This document shows, one piece after another, positions 40,847-49,087 of a DNA stretch of 64,000 bases (position 1 is its first letter; each line of letters opens with the position of its first letter). Origin of the DNA: Paeniglutamicibacter gangotriensis Lz1y (lineage in GTDB: Bacteria; Actinomycetota; Actinomycetes; Actinomycetales; Micrococcaceae); NCBI RefSeq assembly GCF_000348945.1, contig NZ_AOCK01000009.1:62001-126000 (forward strand), in the 5' to 3' direction. The notes beneath the pieces are model-generated. The model searched no databases. It saw nothing but the letters and a program-made list of their open reading frames with translations, and was not told the origin of the DNA. A program made the position numbers and the translations under genes.

Positions 40847-42177
40847 TAGGACTCCTGCGTGATGCGCGGGGTGTCCAGCTTGCCATCGCGCACCGTCGGG
40901 TGGCCGTGGAAGAACACGTGGGTGACCTTGCCTGGAAGTTCCAGACCCTTGAACGGGGAGTTGCGTCCCTTGGTGGCCATCGCTGCAGGATCCACGATCC
41001 AGCGTGCCTCGGCGTCCACTAGGGTGATGTTGGCCGGTTCCCCGACGGCGAGCTCGCGGCCCTGGTCTGCGACGCGGCCGATGGCGGCCGGGGCACTGGA
41101 GGTGATGCGGGCGAAGTCGGCCCAGCTGATCAGCCCGGTCTCGATCATGGTGTGTTGCACCACCGAGAGCGCGGTTTCCAGCCCGGTCATGCCCATGGCC
41201 GCTGCCGCCCACTCGCATTCCTTGGCCTCGGAGGGGTGCGGGGCGTGGTCGGTGCCGATGATGTCGATGGTGCCATCGGCCAGTCCGGCGCGCAGCGCCT
41301 CCACATCCGCCTGGCGACGCAGCGGCGGGTTAACCTTGTAGACCGGGTCGTAGCTTTGCACCAGTTCATCGGTGAGCAGCAGGTGGTGCGGGGTGACCTC
41401 GGCGGTGACCTTGACCCCGCGGGACTTGGCCCAGCGGATGATTTCCACGCTCCCGGCGGTGGAGACGTGGCAAATGTGCAGGCGGGAATCGACGTGTTCG
41501 GCCAACAACACGTCGCGTGCGATGATCGATTCCTCGGCGACCGCCGGCCAACCGGCCAGCCCCAGGACCGCCGAGATTTCGCCCTCGTTCATTTGGGCGC
41601 CCTCGGTCAGGCGCGGTTCCTGGGCGTGCTGGGCGATGACGCCGTCGAAGGCCTTGACGTATTCCAGCGCGCGGCGCATCACCAGCGGGTCAAAAACGCA
41701 GATCCCATCGTCGGAAAACACGCGGACCGCCGCCCGGGAGTCGGCCATCGCCCCGATCTCGGAGAGGCGTTCGCCGGCCAGGCCGACGGTGACAGCACCC
41801 ACCGGACGCACATCGACCCAGCCTGAGCGCTTGCCCAGCGACCAGACCTGCTCCACGACCCCGGCGGTGTCCGCCACGGGGTTGGAGTTGGCCATGGCAT
41901 GCACGGAGGTGAAGCCGCCCAGGGCTGCGGCACGGGTCCCGGTTTCTACCGTTTCGGCGTCTTCGCGTCCCGGTTCACGTAAGTGGGTGTGCAGATCGAC
42001 CATGCCGGGCAGGGCGATCTGGCCGGCGGCCTCGATGATCGTGGCCTCCGCGGCGAGCTGGTGCGTGGCCGCGCCGGCGCCCAGGGCGGCGATGGTGCCC
42101 TCATGGATGAGGATGTCCGTGACCTCGGTGCCCAGCGGCTTGGCGCCGCGGATCAGATAGGTGGTATTGGTGCTCAT
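40846..42177 (-). CDS. pyrC: dihydroorotase
   Basis: Dihydroorotase cyclises carbamoyl-aspartate to dihydroorotate. ATG 42177 gives 443 residues with the metal motif GMVDLHTHLREPGREDAETVETG (about 58), metal-bridging region and HICHVSTAGSVEIIRW (about 232), and the catalytic GTDHAPHPSEAKECEWA (about 305), all features of class I enzymes. GGGAG lies 10 bases upstream. The gene follows pyrB by 20 bases and its stop overlaps the next gene. Confidence 0.96.
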   Translation of the reverse strand: MSTNTTYLIRGAKPLGTEVTDILIHEGTIAALGAGAATHQLAAEATIIEAAGQIALPGMVDLHTHLREPGREDAETVETGTRAAALGGFTSVHAMANSNPVADTAGVVEQVWSLGKRSGWVDVRPVGAVTVGLAGERLSEIGAMADSRAAVRVFSDDGICVFDPLVMRRALEYVKAFDGVIAQHAQEPRLTEGAQMNEGEISAVLGLAGWPAVAEESIIARDVLLAEHVDSRLHICHVSTAGSVEIIRWAKSRGVKVTAEVTPHHLLLTDELVQSYDPVYKVNPPLRRQADVEALRAGLADGTIDIIGTDHAPHPSEAKECEWAAAAMGMTGLETALSVVQHTMIETGLISWADFARITSSAPAAIGRVADQGRELAVGEPANITLVDAEARWIVDPAAMATKGRNSPFKGLELPGKVTHVFFHGHPTVRDGKLDTPRITQES

Positions 42178-42197
42178 AAGGATTGACTCCCGTTTCT

Positions 42198-43202
42198 TTA
42201 CAGGCCGGCCGGACGGATGGCGTCCGAGGGGGCGGGACGCGGCTGGTCCCCCGATAGCAGTAGGTACAGCACGGCCATGCGCACCGCCACACCGTTGGCC
42301 ACCTGGGCCAGCACGGTGGAGCGGGGCGAATCGGCGGCCGCAGAGGATATTTCCAGGCCGCGGTTCATCGGGCCCGGGTGCATGATGATGGTCTCGCCGG
42401 AATCCGTGGCATCCAGTGCCGCCAGGCGGGCGTCGTCGAACCCCCAGAGCCGCGAGTACTCGCGGGTGTTGGGGAAGAAGGAATCGTGCATGCGCTCCCC
42501 CTGCACCCGCAACATCATCACCGCATCGACGCCGGTGGCCAGGGTGGCATCCAGGTCGAAGCTGATGGTGCACGGCCACACGTTCGAACCGTGCGGCAGC
42601 AGCGTGGGAGGGGCAACCATGGTCACCTCGGCGCCCAGGGTGCGCAGCAGCCAGAGGTTGGAGCGGGCCACCCTCGAGTGCAGGATGTCCCCGACGATGG
42701 CCACGCGCATCCCGGCCAAATCCGAGCCCGAGGAGGTGTGTCCGTGCAGCGCGGACCAGTGGGTGCGCAGCGTGAAGGCATCGAGCAGCGCCTGGGTGGG
42801 GTGCTCGTGGGTGCCGTCCCCGGCGTTGACCACCGGGGCGTCGATCCAGTCGGTGGCGGCCAGCCGGGCCGGGGCCCCGGAGGCACCGTGCCGAATGACC
42901 ACGGCGTCGGCGCCGATGGCCTGCAGGGTCTGGGCGGTGTCCTTGAGCGATTCGCCCTTGGAGACCGAGGAACCCTTGGCGGAAAAGTTGATCACATCGG
43001 CGCTGAGGCGTTTGGCGGCTGCCTCAAAGGAGATCCGGGTGCGGGTGGAGTCTTCGAAGAACAGGTTCACCACGGTGCGTCCGCGCAGTGCCGGAAGCTT
43101 CTTGACCTGACGGGTGCCTACCGCGGCCATTTCTTCGGCGATGTCCAAGATGCGGATCGCGTCGGCACGTGAGAGATCCAGGGTGGAGAGCAGGTGTTTC
43201 AT
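42198..43202 (-). CDS. pyrB: aspartate carbamoyltransferase catalytic subunit
   Basis: PyrB condenses carbamoyl phosphate with aspartate, the committed step of pyrimidine synthesis. The 334-residue protein has [19 protein letters not shown] (about residue 50; carbamoyl-phosphate loop), [14 protein letters not shown] (about 75), and [19 protein letters not shown] (about 127). No regulatory subunit gene (pyrI) is nearby, as expected in this phylum. Its ATG overlaps the pyrR stop by four bases (ATGA), coupling the two. Confidence 0.97.
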   Translation of the reverse strand: MKHLLSTLDLSRADAIRILDIAEEMAAVGTRQVKKLPALRGRTVVNLFFEDSTRTRISFEAAAKRLSADVINFSAKGSSVSKGESLKDTAQTLQAIGADAVVIRHGASGAPARLAATDWIDAPVVNAGDGTHEHPTQALLDAFTLRTHWSALHGHTSSGSDLAGMRVAIVGDILHSRVARSNLWLLRTLGAEVTMVAPPTLLPHGSNVWPCTISFDLDATLATGVDAVMMLRVQGERMHDSFFPNTREYSRLWGFDDARLAALDATDSGETIIMHPGPMNRGLEISSAAADSPRSTVLAQVANGVAVRMAVLYLLLSGDQPRPAPSDAIRPAGL

Positions 43203-43789
43203 GCGTGGGCCTCGATAACGACTTCGTTGTTGTTGGCCCCGTCGACCTCTGCCAGGTGCACCCGTACTTTTTCGGTGGTGGCGGTGGGCAGGTTTTTGCC
43301 GACGTGATCTGCACGAATCGGAAGTTCGCGGTGTCCGCGGTCCACCAGGACGGCCAGCCGGACGATGCGTGGGCGGCCGAAGTCGGCGATGGCGTCCAGC
43401 GCAGCGCGGATGGTGCGTCCGGAGTAGAGCACGTCATCGACCAGCACCACGACCTTGTCGTCGATGCCGCTCACCGGAAGAACGGTGGGCACCGGGGTGC
43501 GGGTGGTGGAGCGGCGCAAATCGTCGCGGTACATCGTGACATCCAGCTGACCGGTGATAGATGCTGGATCCATGCCCGGTGAAGTGGCGGCGATGCGTTG
43601 GGCCAGGCGTTGGGCCAGCGGGAATCCGCGGGAGGGGATGCCTAACAGCACCAAATCCTCAACACCCTTGTTGGCCTCGATGATTTCGTGGGCGATACGG
43701 GTGAGAACCCGATCGATGTCTTCGCTCGAGAGGACAATTCGGGCACTAATGGGCGCGAGGGCACGGGCATCTGTGGGCTCGTTGCTCAT
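43199..43789 (-). CDS. pyrR: PyrR pyrimidine-operon regulator/uracil phosphoribosyltransferase
   Basis: PyrR binds UMP or UTP and pyr mRNA to lower expression of the operon, and has uracil phosphoribosyltransferase activity. The 196-residue protein has the phosphoribosyltransferase core with [21 protein letters not shown] (about 107, PRPP site) and [25 protein letters not shown] (about 140-165). ATG 43789 has GGAGG 6 bases upstream; codons further upstream cover the leader and are excluded. The leader contains the PyrR-recognition sequence at 43807-43817. Confidence 0.96.
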   Translation of the reverse strand: MSNEPTDARALAPISARIVLSSEDIDRVLTRIAHEIIEANKGVEDLVLLGIPSRGFPLAQRLAQRIAATSPGMDPASITGQLDVTMYRDDLRRSTTRTPVPTVLPVSGIDDKVVVLVDDVLYSGRTIRAALDAIADFGRPRIVRLAVLVDRGHRELPIRADHVGKNLPTATTEKVRVHLAEVDGANNNEVVIEAHA

Positions 43790-43806
43790 GTGCGGCCTCC
43801 TTCCCC

Positions 43807-43817
43807 GCCTCACAGGA
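43807..43817 (-). promoter_or_regulatory. PyrR-binding RNA loop before pyrR
   Basis: The minus-strand sequence TCCTGTGAGGC matches the PyrR recognition core UCCnGnGAGGY. It ends 17 bases before the pyrR ATG, next to the GGAGG ribosome binding site. In mycobacteria PyrR binds a loop in this position and blocks translation of pyrR; the same is inferred here. Confidence 0.65.
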
Positions 43818-43870
43818 CGGAATTTAAAGGTTGCTTGCTGTTTCAAAATTATCACAGGGCGTGCCCCACG

Positions 43871-43876
43871 TAGGAT
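43871..43876 (+). promoter_or_regulatory. -10 element TAGGAT before the PrsW-like gene
   Basis: TAGGAT ends 7 bases before ATG 43884, which would give a leaderless mRNA. The same spacing is seen at the leuS leader peptide. No clear -35 is visible. Confidence 0.45.
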
Positions 43877-43883
43877 TTGAGTC

Positions 43884-45113
43884 ATGCGCATTACCTCACA
43901 CCCTCAGCAACCCACGCCGCACCTCTCCCCGCATGCTGACCCGTTGGACCCCTGGGCCACTTCTTCCGCTCACGGATCCCCCGGATATCCCCCGGGCTCG
44001 AATCCGAGCGCCGGGCCCCGCAAGCTTCACCACGGGATTGGTTCTGCGGTTACCTGGGCGCTGGTGGGATGCACCGTGGTGCTGCTGGGTGTGGCCTGGT
44101 TCCTATCCGAAATCTTTGGTTCCGGCACGGTGCTCTGGCTCGGGATACTGGCCATGGTTCCCCTGGGTTTGTGCCTGCTGGGACTGCGCTGGGTGGACCG
44201 TTGGGACCCGGAACCACGCGTGTTATTGCTGTTGGCGGTCTTCTGGGGAGCAGGAGCCTCGGTCGCCGGATCGCTGCTAGTCGGAGACATTTTCACCGAG
44301 GTATTCTTCGACCCCACAGGGGCTTTGAACATGGACTTGTTCGGTGCCGTCATCCAGGCGCCCATCGTGGAGGAACTGGCCAAGGGTGCCGGGGTGCTGC
44401 TGATCTTCTGGATCAACCGGGCCCACTTCGATGGGCCGATCGACGGGATCGTCTACGGCGGAATGGTGGGGGCCGGATTCGCCTTCACCGAGAACATTCT
44501 GTACTTCGCTGACAGCTACCTCGGGGCTGCCGCACCGGAGGAATTAGCCACGGTCTTTGTGCTGCGCGGGCTCTTCTCCCCCTTCGCCCATGTGATGTTC
44601 ACCGCATGGACCGGTTTCGCGCTGGGGATGTGCGCCGAACGCGGTGCCCGGCGCCGCTGGCCGCTATACCTACTGCTGGGCCTGATGCCGGCGATGATCG
44701 GCCACTTCTTGTGGAACGGCGGCATCGGAATCCTGTTTTCTGACTTCCTGAGCTTCTACTTCATGCTGCAGGTCCCGCTCTTTGTGGCCTCCATCGTCGC
44801 GGTGCTGCTGCTGCAGCGCGCCGAGCGGAAGCTGACCCGGCTGCGGCTGGACGAGTACCGGGCCAGCGGCTGGTTCACTGCCGCCGAGGTGACGATGTTC
44901 GCCACGCGTGCAGGGCGTCGCCAGGCACGGCGTTGGGCCTCGGCCATCGGCCGACGCCGGATCATGAAGGACTTCACCTCCACCGCGATGAACCTCGCCG
45001 CGGTGCGCCACCGGATCGCTGCCGGGAATGCCACGGGGTTCGATGTTTCCCGCGAAGTGGCACTGCTGCACCAGTCGCACCGGCAGCGGGCACAGCTGCT
45101 GGCAGGGATCTAA
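43884..45113 (+). CDS. PrsW family intramembrane metalloprotease
   Basis: The 409-residue polytopic protein has an N-terminal Pro-rich cytoplasmic stretch (about 1-50) and about eight membrane helices. Catalytic motifs of PrsW/CAAX-like proteases are present: [12 protein letters not shown] (about residue 160), [13 protein letters not shown] (about 195), [10 protein letters not shown] (about 232) and IGHFLWNG (about 275), whose Glu and His residues likely bind zinc. In Bacillus PrsW cuts an anti-sigma factor at the envelope; the substrate here is unknown. A C-terminal cytoplasmic region (about 310-409) is Arg-rich. It diverges from pyrR with 94 bases between. Confidence 0.9.
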   Translation: MRITSHPQQPTPHLSPHADPLDPWATSSAHGSPGYPPGSNPSAGPRKLHHGIGSAVTWALVGCTVVLLGVAWFLSEIFGSGTVLWLGILAMVPLGLCLLGLRWVDRWDPEPRVLLLLAVFWGAGASVAGSLLVGDIFTEVFFDPTGALNMDLFGAVIQAPIVEELAKGAGVLLIFWINRAHFDGPIDGIVYGGMVGAGFAFTENILYFADSYLGAAAPEELATVFVLRGLFSPFAHVMFTAWTGFALGMCAERGARRRWPLYLLLGLMPAMIGHFLWNGGIGILFSDFLSFYFMLQVPLFVASIVAVLLLQRAERKLTRLRLDEYRASGWFTAAEVTMFATRAGRRQARRWASAIGRRRIMKDFTSTAMNLAAVRHRIAAGNATGFDVSREVALLHQSHRQRAQLLAGI

Positions 45114-45134
45114 GACCCCGACACGGACCAAGGG

Positions 45135-45174
45135 GGCCTTCCGGCGTGCCGCGTGAGCGACATGCCGGAAGGCC
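45135..45174 (+). terminator. terminator after the PrsW-like gene
   Basis: GGCCTTCCGGC and GCCGGAAGGCC form a perfect 11-base stem with an 18-base loop, followed by CAGTGTTTTT. It begins 22 bases after the stop. Confidence 0.8.
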
Positions 45175-45194
45175 CAGTGTTTTTCCCGTGGATC

Positions 45195-45234
45195 CGTCGT
45201 GTTTCCCCGCTGATATAGACGGGAAAACACGACG
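45195..45234 (-). terminator. hairpin after the transporter small-subunit gene
   Basis: CGTCGTGTTTTCCCG and CGGGGAAACACGACG (minus strand) pair over 15 positions with one mismatch, loop of 10 bases, 9 bases after the small-subunit stop. It probably ends transcription arriving from the right. Confidence 0.65.
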
Positions 45235-45242
45235 AGGCCGAG

Positions 45243-45404
45243 CTAGCCGAAGAGCTGGCCAACCCGCGAAAGCGTGGTGATGACCCCGTAGGCCAAGGGG
45301 AGCCCGACCAGTAGCCAGCCGAAAATGAGTCGGCCGGTGGCAGGGTTCACCGGGACGTCGCCCGAGGGCTCGGCCGCGACTGCATCATGAGGGTGCGCTT
45401 GCAT
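45243..45404 (-). CDS. MFS transporter small subunit, 53 residues
   Basis: The gene encodes 53 residues: a hydrophilic start MQAHPHDAVAAEPSGD, then NPATGRLIFGWLLVGLPLAYGVI, one membrane helix (about 27-45), and a short tail ending GQLFG. Its ATG directly follows the TAG of the OFA-type transporter, so the two are co-translated. Small proteins of this type are found directly after OFA transporters in actinobacteria and are annotated as MFS transporter small subunits. The function is unproven; a structural or stabilising partner is plausible. Confidence 0.8.
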   Translation of the reverse strand: MQAHPHDAVAAEPSGDVPVNPATGRLIFGWLLVGLPLAYGVITTLSRVGQLFG

Positions 45405-46799
45405 CTAGGATCCTTTCCTGGAGGAGGCGAGCTCTTCCTCCGGTTCGTGGTACTTGGCATCGACGGGACGGATCAGCGTGGTGGCGATGAAGCCGATGAT
45501 CAGAAGCACCACCATGGTCAGCAGGACCGGCAGGTAGTTGTGCGCGTTCATCGTCCCGGGTTTACCCTGGGCGTCAAGCAGCCCGTTGACGATCAGCGGT
45601 CCGGCAATGCCGGCCGCCGACCATGCGGTGAGCAGGCGCCCGTGAATGGCACCGACCTGGAAGGTGCCGAAGAGGTCCTTCAGGTAGGCAGGTGCGGTGG
45701 AGAAGGATCCGCCGTAGAAGCTGATGATCACCACGGCCATCGCCACGAAGAGCAGCATCGAACTGCCGCCGAAGAAGGCCAACACCACATAGAACAGCGC
45801 ACCGACGCCCAGGTAGACCATGTAGATGCGCTTACGTCCGATGACATCCGAGGTGCTGGACCAGATGAAGCGTCCGGCCATGTTGCCGATGGACAGCATG
45901 CCCACAAAGCCGGCGGCGATACCCGCGTTGACCGCAGAATTTCCGTCCGCGCCGCGGAAGAAGTCTTGGATCATCGGTGAGGCCTGTTCCAGGATGCCGA
46001 TGCCGGCTGTCACATTCAAGAACAGCGCCGTCCAGACAAGCCAGAAACTGCGGGTCTTGATGGCGTTGGACGCCGAGACGTGGTTGGAGGTGACCATGTC
46101 CTTGGCCGCGGTCTTGGACGGGTCCCAGCCGTTGGGCTTCCATCCCGGGTCGGGAACGCGGATGTTGAGCACCCCGTACATCATCACCACGAAGTACAGC
46201 ACCCCGAGGGTCACAAAGAGTTTGCCGACCGAACTGCCCGAGGCCACCCAGTCCGCTCCGTCGGTGGCCGGGTTGAACCCATCGAAGAACTTCAGCAGTG
46301 CCCCGGACATCGGGGAGGCGATCAGTGCCCCTCCCCCGAAACCCATGATGGCCATGCCGGTGGCCATCCCGGGGCGGTCCGGGAACCACTTCATCAGCGT
46401 GGAGACCGGGGAGATATACCCGATGCCCAGCCCGATGCCGCCGATGAATCCGTAACCGAGGTACACCAGCCAAAGCTGGGAGGTGAAGATTCCTAGGCCG
46501 CCGACCAGGAAGCCGACACCCCAGAAGGCTGCCGCGACGAACATCGACTTGCGCGGCCCGCTGCGCTCGACCCAGGTGCCCATGATGGCCGCGGAAAGTC
46601 CCAGCATCACGATCGCGATGGAGAAGATCACCCCGATGGCCGTTTGGGAGACCTCGAAGTGGCCGATCAGGGCCGATTTGTAGACGCTGGTGGCGTAGGC
46701 CTGGCCGATGCACAGGTGTACGGCCAGGGCCGCCGGCGGGATCAGCCAGCGGTTGAAGCCTGGTGGGGCGATGGTGCGCGAGCGGTCAAGCCATTTCAA
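45405..46799 (-). CDS. OFA (oxalate/formate antiporter-like) MFS transporter
   Basis: The 464-residue protein has about twelve membrane helices with the OFA pattern: PPAALAVHLCIGQAYATSVY in helix 1, GTWVERSGPRKSMFVAAAFW after helix 2, and ISPVSTLMKWFPDRPGMATG around helix 5. The second half repeats with GRFIWSSTSDVIGRKRIYM. Members exchange small carboxylates such as oxalate and formate, but many actinobacterial ones are uncharacterised. I chose TTG 46799 because AGGAG lies 7 bases upstream; ATG 46832 and further starts have no ribosome binding site. The small-subunit gene abuts its stop. Confidence 0.88.
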   Translation of the reverse strand: MKWLDRSRTIAPPGFNRWLIPPAALAVHLCIGQAYATSVYKSALIGHFEVSQTAIGVIFSIAIVMLGLSAAIMGTWVERSGPRKSMFVAAAFWGVGFLVGGLGIFTSQLWLVYLGYGFIGGIGLGIGYISPVSTLMKWFPDRPGMATGMAIMGFGGGALIASPMSGALLKFFDGFNPATDGADWVASGSSVGKLFVTLGVLYFVVMMYGVLNIRVPDPGWKPNGWDPSKTAAKDMVTSNHVSASNAIKTRSFWLVWTALFLNVTAGIGILEQASPMIQDFFRGADGNSAVNAGIAAGFVGMLSIGNMAGRFIWSSTSDVIGRKRIYMVYLGVGALFYVVLAFFGGSSMLLFVAMAVVIISFYGGSFSTAPAYLKDLFGTFQVGAIHGRLLTAWSAAGIAGPLIVNGLLDAQGKPGTMNAHNYLPVLLTMVVLLIIGFIATTLIRPVDAKYHEPEEELASSRKGS

Positions 46800-47155
46800 C
46801 TGGTTCTCCTCTAGTTCTGTGCGTCGGTACATCAGTGCGGACGCGGGTGTCACCGGGACCAGACACCGATCATGATTCGACAACTACGCCCCACCGACAT
46901 AGTGTGCCACACCACACAGCGCGAACGGTACCCCCCGCGCCGTGAGGCAAAACCTCTGGCCAGGACCGGTTCGCCGGGACTTTTTAGCGGGCCTCCCCCC
47001 GGGCGTCGCTGGGCTCCGGGCGCGGTGACGCCCCGGCGCGGAACCCTGGGCCGGAAACCTGAGAAAGACGCGCCTGAGGAAAGTGCGGGCGGGGTGTTCC
47101 GGCGGGGTGTGAAGCGCTGGCACCAGGCATGGAAACACCGCTTAACGCACCGCGG
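46800..47155. other. upstream region of the OFA transporter, no gene
   Basis: No gene is supported. A GTGTG-C-CACAC inverted repeat at 46912-46922, about 113 bases before the transporter start, could be an operator, but is short. The region should contain the transporter promoter. Confidence 0.4.
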
Positions 47156-47191
47156 CCGGCGGGAGCCCGACGGAATTCGGGTTCCCGCCGG
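47156..47191 (-). terminator. strong hairpin after nusB
   Basis: CCGGCGGGAGCCCGA and TCGGGTTCCCGCCGG pair over 15 positions (one G-T wobble) with a 6-base loop, 26 bases after the nusB stop. There is no T-run. It probably ends the aro-efp-nusB transcript. Confidence 0.6.
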
Positions 47192-47217
47192 CCGGCGGAG
47201 AGCTGATAACGCTGGGG

Positions 47218-47628
47218 CTAGGCCAGCAGCGTCGGCTTCATCTGTTGGATGCGTCCCAGTAGTCCGTTGACGAATTCCGGGGACTCGTCGGTGGACAGTT
47301 CGCGGACCAGGGCCACTGCCTCGGCCACGGCGACACCGTCGGGAACGTCGTTGTTGTACAACACTTCCCAAGCGCCGATGCGCAGCGCGGTGCGGTCCAC
47401 GGTGGGCATGCGCTCCACGGTCCAGCCCTTGGAGTAGGAATCGAGGATCTCATCGATCCGATCCAGCTCACTCATGACGCCCTCGATGAGGGTCACCGTG
47501 TACTCGTTGATGGTGATGTCCGTGGCTTCACGGCGCAGGCGCATGGCCGCCAGTGGCGAGACATCGCGCTGTTCGGCTTCAAAAAGAATGTCAAGTGCCC
47601 GGCGACGGGCCTTGGAGCGTGCGCTCAC
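47218..47628 (-). CDS. nusB: transcription antitermination factor NusB
   Basis: NusB binds boxA RNA with NusE (S10) and promotes antitermination of rRNA operons. The 136-residue all-helical protein has ARSKARRRALDILFEAEQRD at the N-terminus, the basic RNA-binding face, and a later NNDVPDGVAVAEAVALVRELS. GTG 47628 shares a base with the efp stop (TAGTG), so both are coupled. Confidence 0.95.
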   Translation of the reverse strand: MSARSKARRRALDILFEAEQRDVSPLAAMRLRREATDITINEYTVTLIEGVMSELDRIDEILDSYSKGWTVERMPTVDRTALRIGAWEVLYNNDVPDGVAVAEAVALVRELSTDESPEFVNGLLGRIQQMKPTLLA

Positions 47629-48188
47629 TAGGAGACACGCCCCAGGTAATCGCCGGTGCGGGTGTCGACCTTGACCTTGGTGTTCTGGTTAACGAACAGC
47701 GGCACCTGGATCTCCTTGCCGGTTTCCAGCGTGGCAGGCTTGGTGCCGGCCGAGGATCGGTCACCCTGCAGGCCCGGCTCGGTGTAGGTGATCTCCAGGA
47801 CCACCGACGGGGGCAGCTCGACGTACAGCGGGGAGCCTTCGTGCATCGCGATGGTGACGTTCTGGCTCTCCAGCATGAAGCCGGCGGCGTCGCCCACGGT
47901 GTTGCCCAAGACGGTGATCTGGTCGTAGTCGCTCAGGTCCATGAACACGAAGTCTTCGCCGTCCTGGTACAGGTACTGGTAGTCGCGGCGGTCAACGGTA
48001 GCGGTCTCTATCTTGGCACCGGCGTTGTAGGTCTTCTCCAGCACTCGGCCGGTGAGCACGTTACGCATCTTGGTACGCACGAATGCGCCACCCTTGCCGG
48101 GCTTCACATGCTGGAACTCCATGATGGTCCAGAGCTGGCCCTCGATCTTGAGGACCTGTCCATTCTTGATGTCGGTCGTTGATGCCAC
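47628..48188 (-). CDS. efp: elongation factor P
   Basis: EF-P relieves ribosome stalling at polyproline. The 186-residue protein starts at GTG 48188 with the three-beta-barrel family pattern and the KOW-like first domain. The loop that reaches the ribosome P-site reads [11 protein letters not shown] (about residue 30), with an unmodified Lys tip and the proline-flanked loop typical of actinobacterial EF-P; no EpmA/EpmB genes are in this window. The gene overlaps nusB by one base. Confidence 0.96.
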   Translation of the reverse strand: MASTTDIKNGQVLKIEGQLWTIMEFQHVKPGKGGAFVRTKMRNVLTGRVLEKTYNAGAKIETATVDRRDYQYLYQDGEDFVFMDLSDYDQITVLGNTVGDAAGFMLESQNVTIAMHEGSPLYVELPPSVVLEITYTEPGLQGDRSSAGTKPATLETGKEIQVPLFVNQNTKVKVDTRTGDYLGRVS

Positions 48189-48360
48189 GATCTACTCTTC
48201 TTCCGTATGCGCCCCATCGGCTCGCCGGGGCGCTGGGGCGCTGGCGGGCTGAAGCCGCCGCTCAGCGGCAACTTCGAGCGTGTTGTCAAAAATCCAAGAT
48301 TAAGTTTAGCGCACCTAGGCCGCGGCCCGAGCAATACCCGATGGTGATCTGCCAGACCCC

Positions 48361-48393
48361 GACCCGGCACCATTGAATCTGCGGTGCGGGGTC
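48361..48393 (-). terminator. possible hairpin between the unknown TPR-like gene and efp
   Basis: GACCCCGCAC and GTGCCGGGTC (minus strand) pair with one mismatch around 13 bases, 37 bases after the stop at 48431. No T-run is present. It may separate the aro block from efp. Confidence 0.35.
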
Positions 48394-48430
48394 AGGGTGC
48401 GGCAACGGAGCCTGCCGCCGGGTGGAATAA

Positions 48431-49087
48431 CTAGTGTTCCTCGCCTGCGGGATCTTGTGCTGCGGCGGGCTGGTCGGCGGCATGGACTGCAGCCGGGTGC
48501 GGCGTGTCGGCACCGTCGTCCCCCGCCCCGAGGTACTGGAGCACCGATTCCAGGCAGGCACGCGAGGATTCGATCAGGTGGGCGTCGGCTCCGGCGGCGG
48601 TGCGCAGGTCCAGGGCCTTGCGGAAACGGTTGGCCGCGGCCAACAGATCCCCGGATTCTACATAGGCGAAACCTAAGTGCTGCTGCAGGACCGCTTCATG
48701 CTCGGTGTCCTTGAACTCGGTGAGCAGCGCGCGCAGCCGGCTGATGGCCCGCTGCGAGTCACCCGAGGCGCGGGTCAGCGAGGTATCAAGGACGCGCATG
48801 GCGAAGTCCTGCGGGTCGATGAAGCGTGTCTCGGCGACCAGTTCGCTGGCGGCGCCCAGCTCGTTCTTGGCCAGCAGCACCACCACCTGCCAGGAGGCAG
48901 GTCCGGTGCGCAGGGTTTCGGCGGCCAGTTCGGCATCGGCAATCTCATGACGCATCAGCGCCGGGTTCAGCCGAACCCCGGGGATGCCCGATTCGATGTT
49001 TTGGCGTGGGCGAGGCTCCAAGCCCCCGGCCGGAACTTGCACAAGCGCCTGCGTATGGGTCAGGTCATTCTCCGGTGCGGTGATCAT
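48431..49087 (-). CDS. unknown helical (TPR-like) protein of the aro cluster
   Basis: I do not recognise a named family. The 218-residue protein has an N-terminal linker (about 1-55), helical stretches (about 50-185) with ALTRASGDSQ-like and AFVESGDLLAAANRFRKALDLRTA patterns resembling tetratricopeptide repeats, and a disordered acidic C-terminal tail (about 190-218). Such a fold usually mediates protein contacts. Its start overlaps the aroB stop by four bases (ATGA), so it is translated with the shikimate genes. No enzyme motif is visible. Confidence 0.75.
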   Translation of the reverse strand: MITAPENDLTHTQALVQVPAGGLEPRPRQNIESGIPGVRLNPALMRHEIADAELAAETLRTGPASWQVVVLLAKNELGAASELVAETRFIDPQDFAMRVLDTSLTRASGDSQRAISRLRALLTEFKDTEHEAVLQQHLGFAYVESGDLLAAANRFRKALDLRTAAGADAHLIESSRACLESVLQYLGAGDDGADTPHPAAVHAADQPAAAQDPAGEEH

